Counted from the first letter of the stretch, positions 8,423 to 16,235 are shown. The stretch: 30,116 nucleotides of DNA from Deltaproteobacteria bacterium UBA2385 (GCA_002343455.1 DDSR01000127.1:9667-39782), one strand, 5' to 3'. Notes: a model not told the origin generated them from the sequence alone. A program made the numbers and translations.

Positions 8423-9778
8423 TCAGCGCCCGTCCGTACAGGCGTTCCCGGTGATCACCGAGGCCTGCGCATAGTAGTGCGCCTTCAGCGCGCGGTTGAC
8501 GTTGTCATCCCCCCAGTTGTCCGACGCGGCGTAGTTGAACGACGACACACCGACATCCTCCAGGTAGGGCGCCGCCAGGGAGAGCGCCCAGCCGGCGTAC
8601 TCGCCGTAGCTGAGATCGCCGCGAACGGCCAACAGCGCGTAGCTCTGGGCGTAGGAGGCGTAGAGGTAGGCGTAGTACGCATCGTCGTAGTCGGCGTAGG
8701 TCGCGTCTCCGGCGACGTAGTCGGCGTAGACGTGGCTGTAGAGGGTGTAGGCCTGGCTCTTGGCGTAGAAGGCCTGGAGGTAGGTGTTGGTACAGTTGCT
8801 GGTCCGCGCACCGTACAGAGCGGAGATGCCCGCGACATCGTCGCTCTCCAGGCTCCGGCCCGCCGAGGCCATGTAGGTGGGCCACATGGTCGCGGCGCTG
8901 ACAGAGCTGTGTCCGAGGCCCAGGGCGTGGCCGAGCTCGTGGGTCATGACGGCGTCGAGGTCGAGGGGCTGGGCGGTGGAGGTGCGGGTGGACCGGGTCC
9001 AGGTCTCGGCGTCGTCGAAGTGCAGGTAGCCGTAGGTCGGGGCGAAGGCGTGGGCGAGGGTGCCGCCGCGGCCGTCGAAGCTGCTGGAGTCGCCCGCCCA
9101 GTCCCAGTCCCAGTGGTAGCCGGTGTGGAAGCCGATCCGGATGTTGGCCGAGCTGCAGGAGGACTTGCGCTCGAGGTAGAGGCCGGAGCTCCCTCCCCAC
9201 TGGGCCGCGGCGAAGCTGGCGGCGAACAGCACCTCGGCATTGTCCATATCACTGGTTCCGTCCTCGTCGGCCTCGAAGCACCAGGTCACCGTCGAGCTGC
9301 CCCAGGTGCTGAGGCCGAGCGTGCTCCAGGGAGGGGCCTCGCCGGGCAGGTCGAGCTCATCGAGGTCCGGGACCTGCATGCCGTCGTCGATGCGGGGGCC
9401 GCCCTCGACCGGCGCCAGGTCGAAGCGCGCCCGCAGCTCGGCGAGGTCGCCCTCGGTGGGCCGATCGACCAGGCTGTCGTCGAGCAGGCCTTCCAGGCGC
9501 ACGAGCCGGGCCTCCTCGATGGCCTGGACGGCCTCGACCAGGGCCTCGGGGTCGTGCGAGAGCCTGGCTTCCAGGGCCTGCACCTCGGCGAGGTCCTGCT
9601 CCAGCTCGGCGGCGACGGCGGTGACCTGCTCCAGGGTGAGGTTGTCGCTGATGCGCACGGGGCCTCGCTCCACGGCGCCATCCTCGTCCAGCAGGGGGGC
9701 GGGCCCGACCTGGCAGGCGCTGAGGACCAGGGCGAGCAGGGAGAGGGTCGAGGGGAGGATGTTGAGGGGTCGAGTCAT
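8423..9778 (-). CDS. Matrixin-like (M10) metalloprotease lipoprotein with Tyr-rich C-terminal tail
   Basis: A 451-residue secreted zinc protease. A lipoprotein signal ends in the lipobox LSAC (Cys22). Residues about 30-145 are a helical propeptide-like region without the PRCGxPD cysteine switch of vertebrate MMPs. The catalytic domain (about 148-325) has the MMP structural-zinc and calcium block: His222, Asp224, the DGRGGTLAHAFAP loop with His243, and HFDDAETWT with His253. The zinc site is HELGHALGLGH (280-290), with Met298 of the Met-turn. The tail (about 330-451) is very rich in Tyr, Ala and Asp. ATG 9778 follows GGAGATCCCC. It is divergent from the winged-helix regulator at 9952, whose probable operator overlaps its promoter. 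Confidence 0.9.
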   Translation of the reverse strand: MTRPLNILPSTLSLLALVLSACQVGPAPLLDEDGAVERGPVRISDNLTLEQVTAVAAELEQDLAEVQALEARLSHDPEALVEAVQAIEEARLVRLEGLLDDSLVDRPTEGDLAELRARFDLAPVEGGPRIDDGMQVPDLDELDLPGEAPPWSTLGLSTWGSSTVTWCFEADEDGTSDMDNAEVLFAASFAAAQWGGSSGLYLERKSSCSSANIRIGFHTGYHWDWDWAGDSSSFDGRGGTLAHAFAPTYGYLHFDDAETWTRSTRTSTAQPLDLDAVMTHELGHALGLGHSSVSAATMWPTYMASAGRSLESDDVAGISALYGARTSNCTNTYLQAFYAKSQAYTLYSHVYADYVAGDATYADYDDAYYAYLYASYAQSYALLAVRGDLSYGEYAGWALSLAAPYLEDVGVSSFNYAASDNWGDDNVNRALKAHYYAQASVITGNACTDGR

Positions 9779-9843
9779 GGGGATCTCCAGTGGGGGCCGC
9801 TGCCCCGGGGGGGTGGTGAAGCCGGCGTCCTGCCGACACTCCC

Positions 9844-9849
9844 AAGCTA
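9844..9849 (-). promoter_or_regulatory. Candidate -10 of the matrixin lipoprotein gene
   Basis: On the minus strand this reads TAGCTT (TANNNT). The -35 position (about 9867-9872) falls inside the TGACC repeat array, as expected for a promoter driven by an OmpR-type activator. The leader to the ATG would be about 60 bases. Inferred by pattern only. Confidence 0.35.
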
Positions 9850-9861
9850 TGGGTCGCCCTG

Positions 9862-9909
9862 TGACCGGACATGACCGCTGGTTGACCAGTCGCTGACCGG
9901 TCGCTGATC
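9862..9909. promoter_or_regulatory. Array of five TGACC-type direct repeats at 10-11 bp spacing
   Basis: TGACC begins at 9862, 9872, 9883 and 9894, and a fifth degenerate copy TGATC at 9905. The spacings are 10, 11, 11 and 11 bp; the best copies are TGACCAGTCGC and TGACCGGTCGC. OmpR/PhoB and SARP winged helices are known to bind head-to-tail on direct repeats with 11-bp spacing. The adjacent gene at 9952 starts with exactly such a domain, so this is most likely its operator, serving both divergent genes. Confidence 0.65.
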
Positions 9910-9940
9910 ATCCAGAGCAGCCCCGGAGCGAGCGCCGCGC

Positions 9941-9946
9941 TAGGCT
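9941..9946 (+). promoter_or_regulatory. TAGGCT -10 hexamer of a probable leaderless transcript
   Basis: TAGGCT ends five bases before the ATG at 9952, and no Shine-Dalgarno lies in the last 20 bases. The repeat array ends about 31 bases upstream, the right distance for an activator bound just behind a -35 position. Confidence 0.45.
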
Positions 9947-9951
9947 GCCCC

Positions 9952-12579
9952 ATGACCGCCCCCCGCCACCGCTTCGGCCCCTTCGAGCTGCGCGAAGACG
10001 AGCACCTCCTGCTGCGCGACGGGGTGGAGGTCCCGCTGCAACCAGCGGCCTTCGAGCTGCTCGTCTTCTTCGTCCGGCGGCCCGGCCGGCTGCTGAGCCG
10101 GGACGAGCTCCTGCGCGAGGCATGGTCCGTCCACGTCTCCGACCAGTCCCTCAGCCAGATGGTGCGCAGGGTGCGGGTGGCCCTGGACGACGACTCGGGC
10201 ACACCCGTATGGCTGGAGACGGTGCGCGGCCGGGGCTACCGCTTTCGAGGGCCGCAGGAGGCGACTCCGCCCAGCTCGCCGCCCTCTGTCTTCGCCGATG
10301 GTCCGACCCTGATGGGACGTGAGGTCGAGCTCGACGCTCTCCGTCAGGCCCTGACCGAGCACAGGCTGGTCACGGTGCTCGGACCCGGTGGCATCGGCAA
10401 GACCTGCCTGGCCCGCCGCTTCGCCTCGCAGTGGGGCGAGCGAGCGTGGTGGTGCGAGCTGCAGGCCGTCCGCGACGCTTCAGGCGTCGTACACGCCCTC
10501 TGGTCGGGGCGAGGCCTGGGAGGCGGCGCCGGCAGCGACCCCATCGGCGAGCTCGCGGGGATCCTCGGCAGTGATCTGCTCGTGCTGGACAACGTCGAGC
10601 AGGTCCTGGGCGAGGTCCGCTCGCTCGTCGAGCGCCTGCTCGCCGAGGCTCCGCGCGCGCGCATCCTGTTGACCAGCAGGGCCCGGCTCGGGCTCGCCGC
10701 CGAGCGCTGCCTGGAGCTGGGACCGCTGCCCGATGAGCAGGCCATCGCCCTGCTCCGCGAGCGGGCCGAGGCTGTACGCCTGGGGCTCGGACGGATCGAG
10801 CCCGCGGTGGCCTCTGCCATCGTGAGCAGACTCGGCGGCATCCCCCTCGCCCTGGTCCTGGCCGCTCCCGGCCTGCTGCTGATGTCCGCCTCCGAGCTGC
10901 GAGACCGACTGGCCGAGCCTGGGCTCTCCCTCCTGGGCGCCGGGGAGGCCACGGACCGCAGCGCCTCCCTGTCCGCGAGCATCCGCTGGGGCTACGAGCT
11001 GCTCCCCATCGAGGCCCAGCGCGCGGCGGCGCGGTGCTCTGTCTTCCGAGGGCCCTTCGGCCTGGAGGCTGCCGCGGCGGTCCTCGACCTCCCGGATCTG
11101 GTTGTTTCGCTCACCACCCTGCGCGACCGGAGCCTGCTCCACGAGGTCTCCGGCCCGGGGCCCCGGCGGCTGGCCATCCTGGAGCCGGTGCGCGCCTGGC
11201 TCGAAGCGCGACTGGCCGAGGACGGAGCGCTGGCCGAGGTTCGGGCGCGCCACGCCCGCTACTACGCGGCCGCCTGGGAGGAGGAGGAGCGAGCCGACCG
11301 CCACGTCGCCGAGCTCGAGGATCTGCGCGCAGCCTGGCAGAACGCACCCGATCCTCTGACCCGGGCCCGGATCGCCCCGGTCTTCGCCCACGCAGCCTCG
11401 GAGCGGGTCGGACCCGGCGGGCTCGTGCGCACCCTGGACGAGGCCGTGGCCACCGCCGGGGACCAGGGCGACGACCGACTGTTGGCCGCCCTGCTCTGTC
11501 AGCGTGGCTGGATCCGCGGCCTGGAGCTGGGCCAGCAACAGGCAGCCCAGGAAGATCTTCGCCTCGCTCGTGACCTCGGACGCAGCGTCGGCGCGGCGCG
11601 CATCGAGGCGCGGGCCCTCAGCCATCTGGGGGTCGTAACACAATACAGCGGCCAGGTTCGCGACAGCCTCGCCATCCAGGCCGAGGCCGTCGCCCTCTGT
11701 CGTGCCGCGGCCTGGCCCTGGGGCCTGGTGCGAGCGCTGGCCGGGCTGGGCCACGCCCTGTGGAAGGGCGGCGATGTCGAGCCCGCCCTCACAGTCCTCC
11801 GCGAGGCCGTCGACCTCGCCGCCGAACACGGCGTAGACCGCTGGCACGCCTTCGCCCTCTGCCAGCTCGCCGATATCGCCTACGCCCGGGGTGACATCGC
11901 CACCCACGATCTGCTCTCCCGGGATCTGCAGAGGCTGGCCTCCAGCAGCGAGGACCGAAAGGGCCGCCGCTGGGCGGATGAGCTGGCCTCACGCAACGCC
12001 CTCGCCCACGGTCGCTTCGACGAAGCCGAGCATCACGCACAGTCCGCGCTCCAGGCCAGCGCCGGGTCCGCCCGCCGGGGCGCCCTGATGCGCCTCGTCA
12101 ACGCGCTGTTGGCCCGGGGCGAGCTGCACGGCGCCCTGCCCATCCTCGCCGAGGCCGAGGTGCTGGCCCGCAAGACCGCCCAGCGCGACCACCTGGGCTG
12201 GGTCCTCGAGGTCCGCTGCGCCCTCGACGCCGCGCTGGGCGAGTTCGCACGGGCCCGCGAGCGCGCCGAGGAGCTGCGCGGCCTCGTGGAGGGAGCCGAC
12301 CCATCGGACCGGGTGCAGGTGGACAGTCAGCTGGTTCTGTACGCATTGCTCGCCGGCGAGGTGCCAGCGCCGCTGCCGGCTCAGGACGGTGCGGGGCTGC
12401 GGGACGCCGCGCGGCGGGTCCTGGCCCTCGCGCAGGTCGCGCAGGCGCGCGCGGAGGGGCGGCGGTCGCCTGTGGCGGAGAGGGAGGCCGCGCCGCGGGC
12501 GGGGGAGCCGCCGTTCATCGCGTTGTTGCGGCAGGCGGTAGAGGGGGTGGGGGTGGCGCTCAGACGCCCAACCAGTTGA
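9952..12579 (+). CDS. Winged-helix (OmpR/PhoB type) / STAND ATPase / TPR transcriptional regulator
   Basis: An 875-residue regulator. Residues 1-100 are a Trans_reg_C winged helix (FGPFELREDEHLLLRDG, then the wing VRGRGYRF). The NTPase module has Walker A GPGGIGKT (144-151), Walker B LLVLD (209-213) and a sensor-like LLTSRARL. Residues from about 370 on are helical repeats of TPR type. This is the architecture of AfsR-like and COG3903 predicted-ATPase regulators, but no separate BTAD domain is obvious. Such proteins probably use the ATPase as a switch and the repeats to sense a ligand or partner. The divergent matrixin gene and the TGACC array between them point to that protease as a target, plus autoregulation. 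Confidence 0.88.
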   Translation: MTAPRHRFGPFELREDEHLLLRDGVEVPLQPAAFELLVFFVRRPGRLLSRDELLREAWSVHVSDQSLSQMVRRVRVALDDDSGTPVWLETVRGRGYRFRGPQEATPPSSPPSVFADGPTLMGREVELDALRQALTEHRLVTVLGPGGIGKTCLARRFASQWGERAWWCELQAVRDASGVVHALWSGRGLGGGAGSDPIGELAGILGSDLLVLDNVEQVLGEVRSLVERLLAEAPRARILLTSRARLGLAAERCLELGPLPDEQAIALLRERAEAVRLGLGRIEPAVASAIVSRLGGIPLALVLAAPGLLLMSASELRDRLAEPGLSLLGAGEATDRSASLSASIRWGYELLPIEAQRAAARCSVFRGPFGLEAAAAVLDLPDLVVSLTTLRDRSLLHEVSGPGPRRLAILEPVRAWLEARLAEDGALAEVRARHARYYAAAWEEEERADRHVAELEDLRAAWQNAPDPLTRARIAPVFAHAASERVGPGGLVRTLDEAVATAGDQGDDRLLAALLCQRGWIRGLELGQQQAAQEDLRLARDLGRSVGAARIEARALSHLGVVTQYSGQVRDSLAIQAEAVALCRAAAWPWGLVRALAGLGHALWKGGDVEPALTVLREAVDLAAEHGVDRWHAFALCQLADIAYARGDIATHDLLSRDLQRLASSSEDRKGRRWADELASRNALAHGRFDEAEHHAQSALQASAGSARRGALMRLVNALLARGELHGALPILAEAEVLARKTAQRDHLGWVLEVRCALDAALGEFARARERAEELRGLVEGADPSDRVQVDSQLVLYALLAGEVPAPLPAQDGAGLRDAARRVLALAQVAQARAEGRRSPVAEREAAPRAGEPPFIALLRQAVEGVGVALRRPTS

Positions 12580-12682
12580 TGGAGTCGGGGTTGATCATCT
12601 CGCAGACCGAGACCAGCGACCGCAAGGCGCGTGCCATGACCAGGCCCTCGGAGATGTCCTCGTTGATGTGGCTGAGCAGGGC
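12560..12682 (-). pseudogene. In-frame continuation of the 47-codon ORF beyond its UAA stop
   Basis: After the TAA at 12685-12683 the same frame stays open for 40 codons and ends in TGA at 12562-12560. The encoded sequence starts ALLSHINEDISEG and ends INPDSINWLGV. It looks like ordinary protein (amphipathic helices, G/C-ending codons) rather than random antisense. No start with a Shine-Dalgarno is present. The last 20 bases overlap the end of the convergent regulator gene. Most likely the second half of an 88-residue protein split by a nonsense change; stop readthrough is the alternative. Confidence 0.5.
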
Positions 12683-12826
12683 TTAAAAGTCTTCTTCGGA
12701 CCCTACCAGGACACCCCCGCCGCCCGGAGCAATCGTGCTGGTCATGATCAAGAAGTGGGCCCCCTGCGGCAAGCCGCGGAGGTCGCAGACGGCGGAGTAC
12801 TGGGCTTTGGTGAGGGTGAGGGTCAT
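12683..12826 (-). CDS. Small protein of 47 residues, probably truncated by a nonsense codon
   Basis: Starts MTLTLTKAQYSAVCDLRG, has a Gly-rich turn (APGGGGVLVG) and ends GSEEDF followed by TAA. The family is not recognised. ATG 12826 sits in a start context (GAGATCCCCATGAC) identical over 14 bases to that of the matrixin gene at 9778, with only a weak GAG as Shine-Dalgarno. A TAGTCT hexamer at 12872-12867 could be its -10. The frame continues beyond the TAA for 40 codons (see the neighbouring entry). It is divergent from the secreted protein gene at 12992. Confidence 0.5.
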   Translation of the reverse strand: MTLTLTKAQYSAVCDLRGLPQGAHFLIMTSTIAPGGGGVLVGSEEDF

Positions 12827-12963
12827 GGGGATCTCAGGGGGTGGTGAGCACGGGCGCGCGTGGGGAAGACTACCACTCGGCGCGAGCGCGCGGTCGTCCT
12901 TCGGGCTACCTCCATGGATGACGGCCAGGTCCGACCACGGTAGCGGACACCACTCCCCGGCGC

Positions 12964-12986
12964 TACCCTGGCAGGAGCGCAGGAGG
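12964..12986 (+). promoter_or_regulatory. -10 hexamer and Shine-Dalgarno of the duplicated secreted protein gene
   Basis: TACCCT (12964-12969) is a TANNNT -10, and AGGAGG (12981-12986) is a near-perfect Shine-Dalgarno five bases before the ATG at 12992. The leader would be about 16 bases. The context GCGCTACCCT resembles the boxes of the leaderless genes. Confidence 0.5.
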
Positions 12987-12991
12987 CTCGA

Positions 12992-14200
12992 ATGGCGACT
13001 ACACACCCCATGTTGATGCTGTGGTTGTTTGCGATGCTCCCCGCCCGCGCCCAAGGCGCCGAGCCCGACGAGGCCCCCGCCCCACCTGCCAACATCCTGC
13101 TCTTCAACACCGGGGGAGGCGTCGGAGCGGATCCTTACACGGTGTGCAGGAGCATAGAGGAGACGAGCCTGGGCAGCGTCACATACGACGAATGTCGGAC
13201 CTTCAGCCCTGTCCGGCCATGGTCCGTCGCGTTCGAGTCCGCCTGGCAGCACGGACGAGGCCGGCGAGTCTGGGACCTGCGTCTCAACGTCGCCATCCCG
13301 CTGCGCTGGACCGAGGGGGACCTCGATCTGACCCCCCTCACCGCAACGGTCAAGCTCGGTGGAGCCTGGTGGCTGGGCCCCGCAGGGCGTTCTCAACTCC
13401 ACCTTCACCTGCACCTCCTCTATTTGTTCGTCCCTGGTGGTTCCGTCGCCGTTTCGCATCAATGGCCTCTGACCGACACGACCGCCCTCTGGGGCGAGGT
13501 TGGGGTCGATGTCCAGGGCGCCGCCTATCCGAGGTGGGCCAGCGGGAACCTGCGCCTGGGCCTCTCCATGGCCCTGCCGGATGCGCGCGGTCAGCGCTCT
13601 CCAAAGCTCACAAAGACGGCGAATGACTTCAGCGAGGCTCCCGGCGACGCAACCGGCCCCGCGTCACTATCGGTACCAGCCCGAGCGCCTGGCCTCGGCA
13701 TGGGCGTGGACGCAGGCATCGTCTGGCACAACACCTGTTCCATCCATGACTCCAGCGGTGTTGACGAGGACTGCGGCACCCGGCCAATGCCTCGTCCGCT
13801 TGGGCTGGGGTTCGAGCTGCGGCGGTTTCGGTCCGGAGGCGGGCCGGTCCACCTGGACCTCCGCGTGGAGCTTATCGGTGCCCTGGCCCCCCTGGAGGTA
13901 CAGGACAGGGAACCCACCTGGCTGCCCGTGATCGTCTCGCCAAAGGCGGGTGTGCAGGTTCGTCTGACTCCGGACGAACGGACCCATGTCTCGGTGCTCT
14001 ACCAGACCGCCTACCTCGTGGTCCCTGGCGGCACCATGGTCGCCACCCGGCTGTGGCCCACCCGCGGTCGACACTGGATCTACGCCGAGACCGAGCTCAA
14101 CGTCCTTGGCAAGGTCCTTCACCGTTGGGTGAGCGTGGGGGGTCGGGTGGGCCTGCTGCTGCCCCAGCGCAAGACTCAAGTGACACGTGACAAGTCCTGA
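12992..14200 (+). CDS. Secreted or outer-membrane protein with two related halves, function unknown
   Basis: A 402-residue protein with a signal peptide (hydrophobic about 6-18, cleavage near ARAQGAE). The mature part repeats itself: about 41-196 resembles about 236-391. Matching landmarks are Cys52/Cys68 versus Cys249/Cys261, YLFVPGGSVAVSHQWP (144-159) versus YLVVPGGTMVATRLWP (341-356), and the ends RWASGNLRLGLSMALP versus RWVSVGGRVGLLLP. The alternating hydrophobic strands suggest beta-barrel or beta-sandwich units, each with a possible disulphide. A short linker (197-235) joins them. The function is unknown; periplasmic or outer-membrane location is inferred. Confidence 0.72.
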   Translation: MATTHPMLMLWLFAMLPARAQGAEPDEAPAPPANILLFNTGGGVGADPYTVCRSIEETSLGSVTYDECRTFSPVRPWSVAFESAWQHGRGRRVWDLRLNVAIPLRWTEGDLDLTPLTATVKLGGAWWLGPAGRSQLHLHLHLLYLFVPGGSVAVSHQWPLTDTTALWGEVGVDVQGAAYPRWASGNLRLGLSMALPDARGQRSPKLTKTANDFSEAPGDATGPASLSVPARAPGLGMGVDAGIVWHNTCSIHDSSGVDEDCGTRPMPRPLGLGFELRRFRSGGGPVHLDLRVELIGALAPLEVQDREPTWLPVIVSPKAGVQVRLTPDERTHVSVLYQTAYLVVPGGTMVATRLWPTRGRHWIYAETELNVLGKVLHRWVSVGGRVGLLLPQRKTQVTRDKS

Positions 14201-14209
14201 CCCCTCTTG

Positions 14210-14238
14210 TTGCGACGGTAAATGGCTCGGGTTACCGT
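14210..14238 (+). promoter_or_regulatory. Sigma-70-like promoter of the CGNR cassette, probably leaderless
   Basis: TTGCGA (14210-14215) and TACCGT (14233-14238) are separated by exactly 17 bases. The ATG at 14246 follows seven bases after the -10, and there is no Shine-Dalgarno. This argues for that ATG over the in-frame ATG at 14222, which lies upstream of the -10. Confidence 0.6.
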
Positions 14239-14245
14239 CACCCGC

Positions 14246-14758
14246 ATGAACGAGGACCTGCCGCTGCTGGGCGAACCGTCGGCAATCGAGCTCGCCAACA
14301 CCTGGTATGGGGAGGGCGCGCACGACTTCCTCGCGGACCCCGAGGTCGCTCGGCGATGGGCGACCTGTGTGCTCGGCGAAGGGTTGGAGATCGACGTGGC
14401 CGACCTGCGGGCGCTGCGTGGGGCCGTCCGGAGGTTGATCGCCTCGCAGATGAGCGGCTCGGCCTTCGATCCGGCCGCGACAGCCCTCGTGAACGCCCAT
14501 GCAGCCCACGCCTGCGCCCACCTCTCCCTGGTGATCGAGGGAGCTTCGGCGTCGAGCCGGGTCGGGTACCGCGGAGGCGCGGCGGCCCGGCTGGCCACCT
14601 CCTGCATCGAGGTGCTCACCGGTCCGGACCCGATTCGGCGCTGCGAGGGTCCCGGGTGCACGATGTTCTTCGTTCAGGATCACGGACGCCGTCGTTTCTG
14701 CCACGACGGCTGCAGTCACCGCGCGCGCCAGCGCCGCTACTCCCGGAGTCGCCGATGA
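14246..14758 (+). CDS. ABATE/CGNR zinc-finger transcriptional regulator
   Basis: A 170-residue protein of the CGNR zinc-finger family (stress-response type DNA-binding regulators). The N-terminus LPLLGEPSAIELANTW is the typical opening of the ABATE domain. The C-terminal finger has Cys133, Cys138, Cys152 and Cys156, followed by a basic tail. The family's CGNR signature is changed to CSHR here, with all four zinc cysteines kept. I start at ATG 14246 because of the promoter spacing; ATG 14222 would add eight residues. The stop overlaps the next start (ATGA), making it the first gene of a coupled cassette that it probably regulates. Confidence 0.85.
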   Translation: MNEDLPLLGEPSAIELANTWYGEGAHDFLADPEVARRWATCVLGEGLEIDVADLRALRGAVRRLIASQMSGSAFDPAATALVNAHAAHACAHLSLVIEGASASSRVGYRGGAAARLATSCIEVLTGPDPIRRCEGPGCTMFFVQDHGRRRFCHDGCSHRARQRRYSRSRR

Positions 14759-15492
14759 ACCTGTTCTATGGAGAGCTGGCCCCCTGGTGGCCGCTGCTCT
14801 CGCCGATCGAGGAGTACGCCGACGAGGCCGCCGCCTTCATCGCCACCATCGAGGGACGGCGCCCTCATGCCCGCACCCTCCTCGAGCTGGGTTGCGGAGG
14901 CGGGCACATCGCCTGGTACCTGAAGGCCCGCTTCGACTGTACGCTCACCGATCTGAGCCCGGGGATGGTGGAGGTCAGCCGGATCCGGAACCCCGAGTGT
15001 GCCCACGCCGTGGGCGATATGCGCGACATCGAGCTCGGCCGCACCTTCGAGGTGGTCTTCGTCCACGACGCGATCGAGTACATGAAGACCGAGCAGGAGC
15101 TCGCCGCGGCGTTCGTCACGGCCTACCACCACCTCGCACCTGGTGGCCTCGCGCTGTTCGTCCCGGACTGCGTCGCTGAGCGCCACGAAGGGGGGACCGA
15201 GGCCGGGGGCTCCGACGCCCCGGACGGTCGCGCCGCCCGCTACCTGGAGTGGAACGAAGACGTCGAGCCGGCGAGCACCCTCGCCGTCACCCACTACAGC
15301 TTCCTGCTGCGCGAGGCCGACGGAACGGTCTACACCCGCTACGAACGGCACGAGCTGGGGCTCTTTCCCCAGGCGACCTGGGTTCGCCTGCTCGAAGCGG
15401 CAGGGTTCAACGTGGAGATCGTAGAGGAGCAGACCGACGACGATCGCAGCCCCCGCCTGTTCTTCATCGGCCACAAGCCGGAGGCCCCATGA
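14755..15492 (+). CDS. Class I SAM-dependent methyltransferase
   Basis: A 245-residue small-molecule type methyltransferase. Motif I is LLELGCGGGHIAWYL (from residue 42), with the acidic residue in TLTDLSPGM. Then come a motif-IV-like region VVFVHDAIEYM and HHLAPGGLALFVPD. The C-terminal half has a beta-rich lid (ASTLAVTHYSFLLREADGTVYTRYERHELGLF) seen in small-molecule methyltransferases. The substrate is unknown; being between a regulator and an AAC(3)-like enzyme, modification of an antibiotic-like compound is plausible. GGAG lies seven bases before the ATG. It overlaps both neighbours by four bases. Confidence 0.85.
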   Translation: MNLFYGELAPWWPLLSPIEEYADEAAAFIATIEGRRPHARTLLELGCGGGHIAWYLKARFDCTLTDLSPGMVEVSRIRNPECAHAVGDMRDIELGRTFEVVFVHDAIEYMKTEQELAAAFVTAYHHLAPGGLALFVPDCVAERHEGGTEAGGSDAPDGRAARYLEWNEDVEPASTLAVTHYSFLLREADGTVYTRYERHELGLFPQATWVRLLEAAGFNVEIVEEQTDDDRSPRLFFIGHKPEAP

Positions 15493-16235
15493 CCGCACGA
15501 GCAGAGATCCGCGACCAGCTCCTCGCTCTCGGTGTGTGCCCCGGCGACGTGGTGATGACCCACGCAAGCCTGCGCAAGCTCGGCCCTGTGGACGGCGGCG
15601 CCGCCGGCCTGATCGAAGCCCAGCTCGCGGCGGTCGGTCCAACGGGGACCTTGTTGATGGTCCTGAGTGCCATCGAGGACCAGCCCTTCGACGCTCAACG
15701 CTCCCCGGTGGACATCGCAGATATGGGCGTTCTGGCCGAGGTCTTCCGCACCTTCCCCGGCGTGCAGGTCAACGACCACCCCGCCGATCGTTTCGCCGCG
15801 ATCGGCCCGGCAGCCCAGGCACTGCTGCACCCCTCACCGCTGCACGACTACCACGGTCCCGGCTCGGTCCTGGAGCGACTCACCGCGATGGGCGGGAAGG
15901 TGCTTCGGCTGGGCGCCAACCCGGACACCGTCACGCTGACCCACTATGCGGAGTACCTCGCCGAGGTGCCCGACAAGATCCGCGTGCGACGACGGTATGT
16001 GCGCGCGGACACGGGGGAGCTGTGGATCGAGAGCCTCGACGACAACGAAGGCATCGCCGTCTGGCCACTCGGAGACTACTTTCCGCAGATCCTGCTCGAC
16101 TACCTCGCGTCCGGTGCCGCTCGAGTCGGCCCGGTCGGTCGATGCACGGCCGAGCTGCTCGACGCGAAGGACTTTGTAGCCTTTGCGGTCGCCTGGATGA
16201 ACGCCCAGCTCGCCCCGCCGCGCTCGGAGGCATGA
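15489..16235 (+). CDS. AAC(3)-family aminoglycoside N-acetyltransferase-like protein
   Basis: A 248-residue protein of the Antibiotic_NAT family, acetyl-CoA dependent enzymes that acetylate the 3-amino group of aminoglycosides. Family blocks in order are THASLRKLGPVDGG, GPTGTLLMVLS, VNDHPADRFAAIGPAA, HGPGSVLERL, and GGKVLRLGANPDTVTLTHYAEYLA with the conserved His and Glu. It is a little shorter than well-known resistance enzymes (about 260-290). Chromosomal members often have other or unknown acceptors, so resistance should not be assumed. GGAGG lies four bases before the ATG, which overlaps the previous stop. Confidence 0.85.
   Translation: MTARAEIRDQLLALGVCPGDVVMTHASLRKLGPVDGGAAGLIEAQLAAVGPTGTLLMVLSAIEDQPFDAQRSPVDIADMGVLAEVFRTFPGVQVNDHPADRFAAIGPAAQALLHPSPLHDYHGPGSVLERLTAMGGKVLRLGANPDTVTLTHYAEYLAEVPDKIRVRRRYVRADTGELWIESLDDNEGIAVWPLGDYFPQILLDYLASGAARVGPVGRCTAELLDAKDFVAFAVAWMNAQLAPPRSEA

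Noticed and set aside
12914..12943. Short ORF starting MDDGQVRPR upstream of the secreted protein gene, after a TACCTC-like box
   Set aside because: Only nine codons, no Shine-Dalgarno, and the real gene has its own -10 and AGGAGG further downstream.
14222..14245. ATG 14222 as start of the CGNR regulator
   Set aside because: It lies upstream of the -10 hexamer TACCGT of a well-spaced promoter, and the family-typical N-terminus begins right after ATG 14246.
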